In this document: positions 1 through 6,042 of the stretch, piece by piece | Position numbering within the stretch: the stretch's first letter is position 1 | How the letters are laid out: the number at the start of each line of letters is the position of its first letter | Source: Candidatus Solibacter sp. | GTDB lineage: Bacteria; Acidobacteriota; Terriglobia; Bryobacterales; Bryobacteraceae | Reading direction: 5' to 3' | NCBI GenBank assembly: GCA_017883355.1 | Contig: JADGNS010000085.1 | Location: forward strand, 1-9,981 | Length of the DNA: 9,981 bases | Program-made: the position numbers and the translations under genes | The notes under the pieces: generated by a model | What the model was told of the DNA's origin: nothing | Database searches by the model: none | The model's input: the letters and a program-made list of their open reading frames with translations, nothing else

Positions 1-1064
1 GCGTTGCGCAGCAGGTTGATCAGCACCTGTTCGAGCTGATCCGGGTCGCCCTTTACGGTGACGTTCGGCCCGGCCACCACGTTCACGGGGAGGCGCGTCT
101 CGAAGCTCACGGCGCGGCCCACGCAATCCGCCACGGAGAGCAGTTGCAGTTGGGGGCGCGGCAGTTTGGCCAGCCGGGCATAGGCGCCGATGAAGCGGCT
201 GAGACTATCGGAGCGCGACATGATGACGCCCAGGCCGCGGCGCATATCGTCGCGCCAGTCGTCGGGCAGGGGCTCGCGCATGACGATGGATTCCAGGCTG
301 CCGGCGATGGACTTGATGGGCGTCAGCGAATTGTTCAACTCGTGGCCGAGCACCCGCACCAGGCGCTGCCAGGCTTGCAGTTCCTGCTCGCTCAACGCCT
401 GCGTCATATCGGAGATCACCACCAGTTCGAGCGGCAGACCGTGCTCGCGGACGCGGGTGCGGCGAACGGCCCAGCGGCCGGCGCCGCCGGGAAACACGGT
501 CTGCAGCGTAGTCACGGCGGGACCGTCCAGGCACACTTCCAACTGCAGTTCGCCGGCGGTCTGACCGAGCAGGCGCTCGGCGGGGGCGGCCAGCAGGCGC
601 TCGCCGGCGCGATTGACGAGGCGCAGGCGCTGGTGTTCATCGAAGGCGAAGATCGCCACGGCGATTTCGCGCATCACGGTGCGCAGCAGGGTGGTGGCCT
701 CCATGGCGCCGAGGCGCTGCTCGCGGAGCGTGCTGCCGAGGGTGTTGACCTCGCGCATGACTTCGCCGAGGGCGTCATCGGGGCGGGGCGAGCGGCCGCG
801 CACGGAAAAATCGCCCTCGCGCAAGGCGCCCAGGAGGTTGGAGAGCGTCTGCAGCGGGAACACCACGCGCTCGCGCACGGCTAGGGCACAGCCCAGCCAG
901 GCGCCGGCGATGAGGACCGTCAGGGTCCACTGCACTTTGCTGGAGAAATCGCCGCTCCACAGCAACCATATGGCGGTGGCGGAACCGGGCAACCCGGCGA
1001 GCACGGCCAGCAGGACGACGCGGCCTTCATGACCGAGCAGGGCGGGTTTGTCGCTGGCGCTCAT
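1..1064 (-). CDS. NtrY-like sensor histidine kinase (3' end outside window)
   Basis: The frame is open from an ATG at 1064 to the window edge, giving 354 codons without a stop. The protein would sense a signal, autophosphorylate on histidine and pass phosphate to the regulator encoded just upstream. Two membrane segments (about residues 16-36 and 46-63) are joined by a loop of only about 10 residues, so there is almost no periplasmic sensor domain. A HAMP-like linker follows (64-118), then a PAS-like domain (about 125-222). The dimerisation/phosphoacceptor helix carries HELNNSLTPI with the likely phosphorylated His241, and the start of the ATPase N-box (INLLRNA) sits at the very edge. H-box and layout resemble NtrY. 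The G boxes lie outside the window. The start is 5 bp after the regulator stop, so the two are probably co-transcribed. The signal is unknown; the family call is secure. Confidence 0.93.
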   Translation of the reverse strand, partial: MSASDKPALLGHEGRVVLLAVLAGLPGSATAIWLLWSGDFSSKVQWTLTVLIAGAWLGCALAVRERVVFPLQTLSNLLGALREGDFSVRGRSPRPDDALGEVMREVNTLGSTLREQRLGAMEATTLLRTVMREIAVAIFAFDEHQRLRLVNRAGERLLAAPAERLLGQTAGELQLEVCLDGPAVTTLQTVFPGGAGRWAVRRTRVREHGLPLELVVISDMTQALSEQELQAWQRLVRVLGHELNNSLTPIKSIAGSLESIVMREPLPDDWRDDMRRGLGVIMSRSDSLSRFIGAYARLAKLPRPQLQLLSVADCVGRAVSFETRLPVNVVAGPNVTVKGDPDQLEQVLINLLRN

Positions 1065-1069
1065 AGCCC

Positions 1070-2440
1070 CTACAGGCCGTATCGCTGGAGCCGGCGGTAG
1101 AGCGCGCTGCGGCTCAAGCCGAGGGCGTTGGCGGCGTGGCTGACGTTGCCGCTGAATCGCGCCAGGGCCTTTTTGATGAGCAGCGCCTCGACATCTTCCA
1201 GGCTCATTTCCTCCAGGCGCGGCGGGCCCTCGCGCCCGGCACGCAGCCCCAGATCGACAGCGCGGACCTCGTCACCCTGCGCCATGAGGACGGCCCGCTC
1301 CACGGCGTGATCCAGTTCGCGCACGTTGCCCGGCCACCCGTGGGCCAGCAGCGCCTTGATGGCAGATTCGTCGAAGCCGGTGAGGGGCTTGCGGTAGTGC
1401 TCGGCGTGCTGCCGCAGGAAATGGGCGGCCAGCACGGGTATGTCCTCGCGACGGTCGCGCAGCGGAGGCAGGCGGAGTTCGATGGTGTTGAGGCGGAACA
1501 GCAGATCCTGGCGGAACTTGCCCTCGGCCACTTCGGCCGCGATATCGGCATTGGTCGCCGAGAAGACGCGGACATCGACGCGGCGCGTCTTGGACGACCC
1601 CACGCGCTCGAAGTCGCCGGTCTCCAGGGTGCGCAGCAGTTTGGATTGCAGTCCCTGAGAAATGTTGGCGATTTCGTCGAGAAACAGGGTGCCGCCCTCG
1701 GCCATTTCGAAGCGGCCCACGCGATCGGTCTTGGCGTCGGTGAAGGCCCCCTTGACGTGGCCGAAGAGTTCGCTCTCAAACACGCCCTCGGCGAGGCCGC
1801 CGGTGTTCACGGTTACCAGGGGCCGCGTGGAACGCAGCGAAACCGAGTGCAGGGTTTGCGCCACCAGTCCCTTGCCCGTGCCATTTTCGCCGGTGATGAA
1901 GACGTTGGCGTCCGACGGGCCGACGCGCGAGATCACGTCCAGCACGGGACGCATGGCGGCCGATTGGGCGATCAGTTGGGGAAAGCGCTCGGCGCGCAGC
2001 GCGCGGTTCTCGTCTTCCAGGCGCTGCCCGCGGCGCAGGGCGCGCCCGAGTTCGATCTGGGTCTTCAGAATCGCCGACAGCCGGGCGTTGTCCCACGGCT
2101 TCTGGATGAAATCGCGGGCGCCGCGGCGCATCGCTTCCACGGCGAGTTCCACGCTGCCCCACGCCGTCATCACGATCACGGGCAGCGTGGTATCGAGCGT
2201 CTGAATGCGGTTGAGGAGATCGAGCCCTTCCTGGCCGCTGGTGGTATCGCGGGTGTAATTGAGGTCCATCAGAACCGCGTCGAAATCGCGCGATTCCACC
2301 TGGCCGAGCGCGGCGGTGGGCGAATTGACGAGCACGGCCTGGTAGCCTTCACCCTTGATGAGGAAGCGGAGCGCTTCGAGGACATCCGGCTGGTCGTCGG
2401 CCACCAGGATGCAGGGCATGCGGGTTTCGGAAGATTTCAT
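1070..2440 (-). CDS. NtrC-family sigma-54-dependent response regulator
   Basis: A 456-residue bacterial enhancer-binding protein. The receiver domain (about 8-125) has the acidic pair D15/D16, phosphoacceptor D59 in MDLNY, T92 and K114. The AAA+ domain (about 155-385) has Walker A GENGTGKG (184-191), a GAFTDA loop (231-236, a variant of the sigma-54-contacting GAFTGA), Walker B TLFLDEI (251-257) and the arginine-finger region RQDLLFRL. A Fis-type helix-turn-helix (about 425-456) closes the protein. It should activate sigma-54 promoters after phosphorylation by the kinase encoded 5 bp downstream. I chose the ATG at 2440 rather than the in-frame ATG at 2491: homology begins just after it, and the upstream ATG lies inside a -24/-12-like promoter element. 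The ribosome site is weak. Target genes are unknown; the neighbouring pilus genes are a possibility only. Confidence 0.95.
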   Translation of the reverse strand: MKSSETRMPCILVADDQPDVLEALRFLIKGEGYQAVLVNSPTAALGQVESRDFDAVLMDLNYTRDTTSGQEGLDLLNRIQTLDTTLPVIVMTAWGSVELAVEAMRRGARDFIQKPWDNARLSAILKTQIELGRALRRGQRLEDENRALRAERFPQLIAQSAAMRPVLDVISRVGPSDANVFITGENGTGKGLVAQTLHSVSLRSTRPLVTVNTGGLAEGVFESELFGHVKGAFTDAKTDRVGRFEMAEGGTLFLDEIANISQGLQSKLLRTLETGDFERVGSSKTRRVDVRVFSATNADIAAEVAEGKFRQDLLFRLNTIELRLPPLRDRREDIPVLAAHFLRQHAEHYRKPLTGFDESAIKALLAHGWPGNVRELDHAVERAVLMAQGDEVRAVDLGLRAGREGPPRLEEMSLEDVEALLIKKALARFSGNVSHAANALGLSRSALYRRLQRYGL

Positions 2441-2475
2441 GAGTCGCTCAGTGGTGCCGCAACCAAACTCTGGTG

Positions 2476-2491
2476 GCACTTGCGGTGCCAA
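2476..2491 (-). promoter_or_regulatory. Candidate sigma-54 (-24/-12) promoter of the regulator-kinase operon
   Basis: On the minus strand the sequence TTGGCACCGCAAGTGC places GG (2489-2488) and GC (2477-2476) exactly 12 bp apart. It matches the consensus YTGGCAC-N5-TTGC except for one base (GTGC for TTGC). The predicted start of transcription, near 2465, leaves about 25 nt before the regulator ATG at 2440. The two half sites also form a perfect dyad, TGGCAC-5 nt-GTGCCA (2474-2490), so the same spacing reads on the plus strand. A sigma-54 activator driven by its own sigma factor would imply autoregulation. It could instead be an operator or hairpin. Pattern match only. Confidence 0.5.
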
Positions 2492-2561
2492 CTGCTATGT
2501 GACTGTTCAGTAAGCGGTTACTACTACACTAGCACCGCGCCGAGTGTCCGATAATGGGACG

Positions 2562-2590
2562 CGCCCGCCACTTCGGGACACCGGCGGGCG
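2562..2590. repeat. GC-rich hairpin in the intergenic region
   Basis: CGCCCGCC (2562-2569) and GGCGGGCG (2583-2590) are perfect 8-bp inverted arms around a 13-nt loop. No T-run follows on either strand, so it is not a classical intrinsic terminator. It lies between the end of the VWA/TadG gene and the regulator promoter, where it could limit read-through or stabilise a 3' end. Role unknown. Confidence 0.45.
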
Positions 2591-2618
2591 GGACGTGCGC
2601 GGGTTAGGATGGGGCGCG

Positions 2619-2691
2619 ATGCGGCGGATCGTCATCGACACCAACGTGCTGGTCTCAGCCTTGCGATCACGCAAGAGGCGCCTCGTTCCGC
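2619..2691 (+). pseudogene. Frameshifted, truncated remnant of a PIN-domain (VapC-like) toxin gene
   Basis: From ATG 2619 the peptide MRRIVIDTNVLVSALRSR is the typical start of PIN-family toxin ribonucleases, with the first metal-binding Asp in DTN. The frame then loses similarity, but skipping one base near 2673 restores RGASFR, the usual continuation (ALRSRRGASFR). After about 2691 no PIN similarity remains in any frame, and the other conserved acidic residues are absent. The plus frame stays open to 2861 but runs antisense into the VWA/TadG gene. An intact PIN toxin has about 130-140 residues, so this is dead twice over: a one-base insertion and loss of most of the gene. No antitoxin gene is visible beside it. 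Confidence 0.6.
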
Positions 2692-2741
2692 GGATTCTGC
2701 ATCCGGAACCCGGCGTGCGGTTTGACGCCAAGACAATTCTT

Positions 2742-2771
2742 TGCTTATCCGTGTTCATCCGGGGCCATTCA
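2742..2771. repeat. Short 10-bp tandem motif, possible dispersed intergenic repeat
   Basis: TGCTTATCCG and TGTTCATCCG are adjacent 10-mers sharing 8 of 10 bases, followed by GGGCCATTCA. The minus-strand reading (GGATGAACACGGATAAG) resembles a short motif I recall in intergenic DNA of several bacterial phyla, but that is memory and not a search result. It sits between the PIN remnant and the stop codon of the VWA/TadG gene, close to where the remnant breaks off. Confidence 0.35.
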
Positions 2772-2785
2772 TTTCTTATGTTTCT

Positions 2786-4198
2786 TCAACGGGCCAGCCG
2801 CAGCAGCTCCGACGCCACCCGGGTGAACGCCAGGTCGAGGTCCGTGGCGTTGGCCGCATAGACGTAGCGCCCGGTATTGCCCGCGGCCACCGGGTTGGGC
2901 GTGAGCGACGGATCGTTGGCCATGCGTTTGAGCAGCGTATCGTCCACCGCGCCCAGGCCGATGCTGTAGATCATGACTCCCGAAAGCGTGCGGTTGGCAT
3001 GCTGGGCGTCCGGATCCCCGCGGCGGATGCGCAGCGCCGCATGGTCGGCGGCATTGGTTGAAAAGTTCTCCACATTTTGCGCCGAGGTGCCGAGCCCGGC
3101 CCCGGAGGTCGTCACCGAGCGATAGGCCGTGGCGTTGAGGGAGTTTCCCCAATAGTCGATCAGGGGCGCGTACGAGACGTCCGACGCCACCTGGTTCTTG
3201 TTGCTCGCAAAACTGCAGCCGCTACGGCTGGCGATCAGCGTCAGGTCACTGCCCAGCGGCTGGGGAGGCGTGTTCTGGAAGAGGCCCCAGGTTTCGGTGG
3301 GGACTCCGCTGCTGTATCCCGGCGTGAGCACGCCCAGCTTCGGGCCGGCACTGCCGTGGGGGGTGCACGGGCTGTTGTTCTTGATCGGGAAATTCTCGGT
3401 GACGGCCGTCGGGCGCCCGTCGGTGAAGAATAGGATTACGTTGAGCGCGCCCGTCTGGGCCAGTCCCGCCAACTCCTGGTAACTCTGCCACAAGGCCTGG
3501 GAGGAGTTGGTGGCGCCGTCGCATACCAGACTGTTCAGCTTGCTTTCGACCGGCGTCTTGAAACTCATGGTCAGATGGACGTCGACCTGCGAACTGGTGC
3601 CGAACGTGATCAGCCCCAGGTTGTCGCGGCGTTCGGCGAACTTCTCCACAAAATTCACCGCCGCGGCCTTCAGCGGTGCGCAGGAACCGCTATTGGTGAG
3701 CGACGTCGAGCGGTCCATCACGATCATGATGTTGACATCGCGCCGCGTCGATTTGGCCGTGGCCCGCAGGGTGGTGCGGGACAGGCGCAGGGCGCGCATG
3801 AAGACGAAGGGCAGCTCGACGCTGCTGTTGGTCGTGACGCTCCGCATGTACGTCGAGTCGGTGGCCGCTACGTTGGTCACCTGGAGGTTGGTGGTGGCGA
3901 AGTACCCGGTGGGAAAGTTGGCGTGGAAGTAGGTGCTGGCCGTGGCTTCCGCGTTGGCGTGTTGCGCCGTGTCGTCGGCGCCGCGGGCGAGCGCCCGCGC
4001 ACCGGCCAGCGCCGCCGCGTCGGATGCCGCCGAGAGCCGCAATTGCACCAGGTACATCATGCCCACATCCACCGCCAGGCCGATGGCCGGCAGCAGCACC
4101 AATAGCACCATTCCGGCGGCGGTGAGCAGCACGAAACCCCGGCGCCGGAGCTGGTTTCCGGGCTGCGCCGCGCCCGCATCAGAACAGAAAACGGACAT
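2786..4198 (-). CDS. TadG-like pilus accessory protein with von Willebrand A domain
   Basis: A 470-residue protein of the Flp pilus-assembly TadG type, probably anchored in the cytoplasmic membrane with its body outside. A basic stretch (QLRRRGF, 16-22) precedes one hydrophobic segment (about 22-46), then the Tad signature with SAASDAAALAGARAL. A VWA domain runs from about 154 to 460. Its metal-ion adhesion site is complete: D162-x-S164-x-S166 in MDRSTS, T230 in GATN and D260 in FFTDG. This suggests metal-dependent binding to a protein or surface. Four cysteines in the outer region (C173, C226, C278, C328) could form disulfides. The start at 4198 has GGAGG 5 nt upstream. A longer open frame exists upstream but is out of phase with the TadE gene overlapped by 20 bp. 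It is the last gene of a three-gene run. Confidence 0.9.
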   Translation of the reverse strand: MSVFCSDAGAAQPGNQLRRRGFVLLTAAGMVLLVLLPAIGLAVDVGMMYLVQLRLSAASDAAALAGARALARGADDTAQHANAEATASTYFHANFPTGYFATTNLQVTNVAATDSTYMRSVTTNSSVELPFVFMRALRLSRTTLRATAKSTRRDVNIMIVMDRSTSLTNSGSCAPLKAAAVNFVEKFAERRDNLGLITFGTSSQVDVHLTMSFKTPVESKLNSLVCDGATNSSQALWQSYQELAGLAQTGALNVILFFTDGRPTAVTENFPIKNNSPCTPHGSAGPKLGVLTPGYSSGVPTETWGLFQNTPPQPLGSDLTLIASRSGCSFASNKNQVASDVSYAPLIDYWGNSLNATAYRSVTTSGAGLGTSAQNVENFSTNAADHAALRIRRGDPDAQHANRTLSGVMIYSIGLGAVDDTLLKRMANDPSLTPNPVAAGNTGRYVYAANATDLDLAFTRVASELLRLAR

Positions 4199-4802
4199 AA
4201 TAACCTCCGGTGGAACCGGCGAACCTGAGAAAGTTGATATCGGGCATGTCGAAATATCCTTCCACCATGGTCGTCGACTGTCCGGCGCCGAGCGCCAGCA
4301 CGGTGTCGAAACGGCTGGCGACCAGCGACGTCTGTTGGCAGTAGTCGACCGGCGCAATGATCCCCGAGCTGCCGACATAAGTCGCCGGCGGGGTTCCGAA
4401 GGCGCTAGCGCGCAGCGCCGGGTTGCCCATGGCGATGCGCTGCGTAAACACCGGCAGGTTGAGATTGGGACAGGTGCGCAGCCCGGCCGCGTCGCAGTCG
4501 GTCTGCTGGACTCTTGCGATGCGCGAAAACAGGAGCACCGCGTGGCCCGTGCCCGACAGAGTGAAGTCCCGGCTGAGGGTGCGCGCGATCGCCTGCGTCC
4601 CCGCCAGCGAAAAGTCCGCTCCCAACGCGTACATATGGGCCACGTCCCGGGTGAGCTGCGTGGCTTGCAGTGTGCGGCTGAGCTGTACGCCGACCGTCCC
4701 CACGCCCAGCAGCAGCGGGAATACCACACTCAGCGCCAGGGCGAGTTCGATCATGGCGGAGCCGCGCTGGCGGGCGATCCTAGCGGGTGGGGGCGCCGGC
4801 AA
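4179..4802 (-). CDS. TadE-like pseudopilin/pilus accessory protein (TTG start)
   Basis: A 207-residue TadE-family protein. A basic, proline-rich start leads to RQRGSAMIELALALSVV, the TadE motif: a small residue, then hydrophobics with a Glu early in the membrane helix (about 16-40). The rest (about 42-207) is outside the membrane and has cysteines C103, C111 and C155. The only start that keeps the RGSAMIE motif is TTG at 4802. GGAGG lies 9 nt upstream of it and supports it; the next Met (MIEL) would cut into the helix. The gene overlaps the upstream TadE gene by 23 bp and the downstream TadG/VWA gene by 20 bp, which points to translational coupling. TadE proteins are minor pseudopilins needed for Flp pilus assembly in studied systems. 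The exact role here is inferred. Confidence 0.85.
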   Translation of the reverse strand: MPAPPPARIARQRGSAMIELALALSVVFPLLLGVGTVGVQLSRTLQATQLTRDVAHMYALGADFSLAGTQAIARTLSRDFTLSGTGHAVLLFSRIARVQQTDCDAAGLRTCPNLNLPVFTQRIAMGNPALRASAFGTPPATYVGSSGIIAPVDYCQQTSLVASRFDTVLALGAGQSTTMVEGYFDMPDINFLRFAGSTGGYYVRFLF

Positions 4803-5280
4803 GGGGTGTCGCCTCCATGATGTCCGCTGAAGAAACGGCGAACGTGAGCGGCGTCGTTCTGCGTAACAGCGGCACCATCCACGCCCAGGACAGCCCGCTG
4901 GCCGACACGACTACGATGTTGCCGCCGATGTTGCTGTTGGCTCCCGTGACCACGGCCAGGCTCACCGGATCGTAGTACGTAATGGCGATGCGGTTCATCC
5001 CGACGTGATCCGCGCTGAGGTAGTCGAGAAGGCCCACGGTGTACCCTCGCACCACCGTCTTGATCGACGCGTCCTGCCCCATCCCAGCCATGGTCCGGCT
5101 GGTAACGGCATACCGCACTCCCTGGCACACCGCGAACTGCACGGTGTTCTTGACGAAGATCGCAATCGAAAAATCCAACACCGCAAACAGCACGGCCAAT
5201 AGCGGCAGCACCGCCAAGGCTCCTTCTACCAGCACGCTGCCGCGCCGCCGCGACGACTTCGCACGCTTGTGTCCACCCAT
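4780..5280 (-). CDS. TadE-like pseudopilin
   Basis: A 166-residue TadE-family protein, first gene of the minus-strand TadE-TadE-TadG run. KRAKSSRRRGSVLVEGALAV carries the basic patch, Gly and Glu20 just before or within the membrane helix (about 15-41). The C-terminal part (about 42-166) has no cysteine except C52, and ends with a predicted beta-rich region around WMVPLLRRTTPLTFAVSS. The start at 5280 has GAGAG about 7 nt upstream. An in-frame ATG at 5295 and a longer open frame to 5547 exist, but the longer frame translates an inverted repeat and has no family similarity. A decayed copy of this gene lies on the same strand at about 8190-8400. Confidence 0.85.
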   Translation of the reverse strand: MGGHKRAKSSRRRGSVLVEGALAVLPLLAVLFAVLDFSIAIFVKNTVQFAVCQGVRYAVTSRTMAGMGQDASIKTVVRGYTVGLLDYLSADHVGMNRIAITYYDPVSLAVVTGANSNIGGNIVVVSASGLSWAWMVPLLRRTTPLTFAVSSADIMEATPLAGAPTR

Positions 5281-5480
5281 GGCTGACTCTCTCATCGGCT
5301 GGACACCGGGAAACTTGAATCGCTCCCCGGCGCGGGATGGTGAGGGCGCGCCGATCCCGCCCGTGATCCGGCCCGGGCGTCCCTCTCCGGGAGTTTTCCG
5401 ATGCCTGCCCGGAAGTTCGCGGCCCCCAGTCCCGTCCTGGCCTAGTGCTCTGACCGCGTACTGTTTTTCCTTTGCCGGAA

Positions 5481-5534
5481 ACCACTCCCTTACGGTCGTG
5501 GCTCTGAGCGGAGCCGCGACCGTCAGGGAGCGGT
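5481..5534. repeat. 54-bp imperfect inverted repeat (possible dispersed element)
   Basis: Arms 5485-5504 and 5511-5530 pair at 18 of 20 positions, for example CTCCCTTACGGTCG against CGACCGTCAGGGAG, around a 6-nt loop (TGAGCG). After one mismatch they continue for three more pairs (5481-5483 with 5532-5534). There is no T-run on either side. It lies between the small secreted-protein gene and the TadE gene, both read on the minus strand, so it would fold in a read-through transcript. The form resembles REP/BIME-like or MITE-like repeats. I recall similar sequences in Acidobacteriota, but copy number cannot be tested here. Confidence 0.6.
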
Positions 5535-5567
5535 CTTCCATTGGCACCTAATCTCGCGGTCATGGTA

Positions 5568-5583
5568 CTAGCAGCTAAGCTAG
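5568..5583. repeat. Small hairpin over the stop codon of the secreted-protein gene
   Basis: CTAGC (5568-5572) and GCTAG (5579-5583) are perfect 5-bp arms around AGCTAA. The right arm covers the TAG stop of the minus-strand gene ending at 5580. There is no T-run, so at most it is a weak 3'-end structure. Confidence 0.3.
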
Positions 5584-5891
5584 TTGGTAGTGACCGTCAA
5601 GGCAACTCGACCATCCACTGAAACCGTGTAAGTGTCGGCGAAGGACAAGTTCTCGGTAAACGAAAGGGCTCCCCCGTTCGTCGTGTAGTCCCCATCGTCG
5701 ATCACCTTGCCGGAGGAGTTGGTCACCTTGATGTGAACCTGTCCGGGATAAGAGGAGCCGGTGAAAACTACCTCTCCCCCGACGCAACTCGGATAAGTGC
5801 CTCCAATGCGGCAACTGCCAGTAATGCCGGACTGTCCGAAAAGGCCGAGGGAAACCAGGACCGATAATGCAAAGAAGTTGGTCTTTCTCAT
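5580..5891 (-). CDS. Small secreted protein of unknown function
   Basis: 103 residues. MRKTNFFALSVLVSLGLFGQ is a clear Sec signal peptide with likely cleavage shortly after residue 20. The mature part of about 80 residues has two cysteines (C27, C36) spaced to form a disulfide. It is rich in V, T, G and S in alternating patterns (VVFTGSS, VHIKVTNSSGKV, YTVSVDGRVALTVTT), suggesting an Ig-like or similar beta sandwich. I do not recognise a family. The ATG at 5891 starts the signal peptide; a GTG at 5918 is possible but would lie upstream of the TATACT box. No strong ribosome site is visible. The gene looks less GC-rich than the pilus genes around it. It sits alone between two divergent TadE/TadG sets, so a pilus-related role is possible but unproven. 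Confidence 0.65.
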   Translation of the reverse strand: MRKTNFFALSVLVSLGLFGQSGITGSCRIGGTYPSCVGGEVVFTGSSYPGQVHIKVTNSSGKVIDDGDYTTNGGALSFTENLSFADTYTVSVDGRVALTVTTN

Positions 5892-5901
5892 AGCTGAAAA
5901 G

Positions 5902-5907
5902 AGTATA
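5902..5907 (-). promoter_or_regulatory. Candidate -10 box (TATACT) for the small secreted protein
   Basis: TATACT on the minus strand lies 10 bp before the ATG at 5891, so a transcript would have a leader of only a few bases (nearly leaderless). That fits the absence of a ribosome site. No convincing -35 box is seen. Confidence 0.3.
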
Positions 5908-5933
5908 CGCTCGAACACTTACATAATTCGGCG

Positions 5934-5962
5934 TCTAGGTGAGCTTAGTCGGCTATCTAGGT
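5934..5962. promoter_or_regulatory. Pair of TCTAGGT direct repeats in the divergent intergenic region
   Basis: TCTAGGT occurs at 5934-5940 and again at 5956-5962, 22 bp apart start to start, about two helical turns. The pair lies between the divergent secreted-protein gene and the plus-strand TadG operon, a plausible place for a regulator. The repeats are short, so chance is possible. Confidence 0.25.
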
Positions 5963-6042
5963 TATCCGGCGCAGGTCCATGTCGGCGGTCGCCTCACTCT
6001 CTCCGCCGCGGAACTATGCTGATATAGTCGCGGAGCACATCA

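Noticed and set aside
144..884. Long plus-strand open frame of 246 codons
   Set aside because: It is antisense to the sensor kinase, whose minus-strand frame shows clear family motifs; the product is low-complexity A/G/Q/H-rich.
1136..2554. Plus-strand open frame of 472 codons
   Set aside because: It is the shadow of the sigma-54 regulator; GC-rich codon use keeps the opposite frame open. No recognisable domain.
2562..2590. GC hairpin as an intrinsic terminator
   Set aside because: No T-run follows on either strand.
4199..4729. N-terminal extension of the VWA/TadG gene by 177 codons
   Set aside because: It reads out of phase through the upstream TadE gene; the start at 4198 has a strong ribosome site and precedes the membrane helix.
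5296..5547. N-terminal extension of the TadE gene, continuing upstream
   Set aside because: It translates the inverted repeat and leader with no family similarity; TadE proteins begin shortly before the membrane helix.
5540..5557. TTGGCACC-containing site as a plus-strand sigma-54 promoter
   Set aside because: GC falls one base too far from GG, and no plus-strand gene follows within a reasonable distance.
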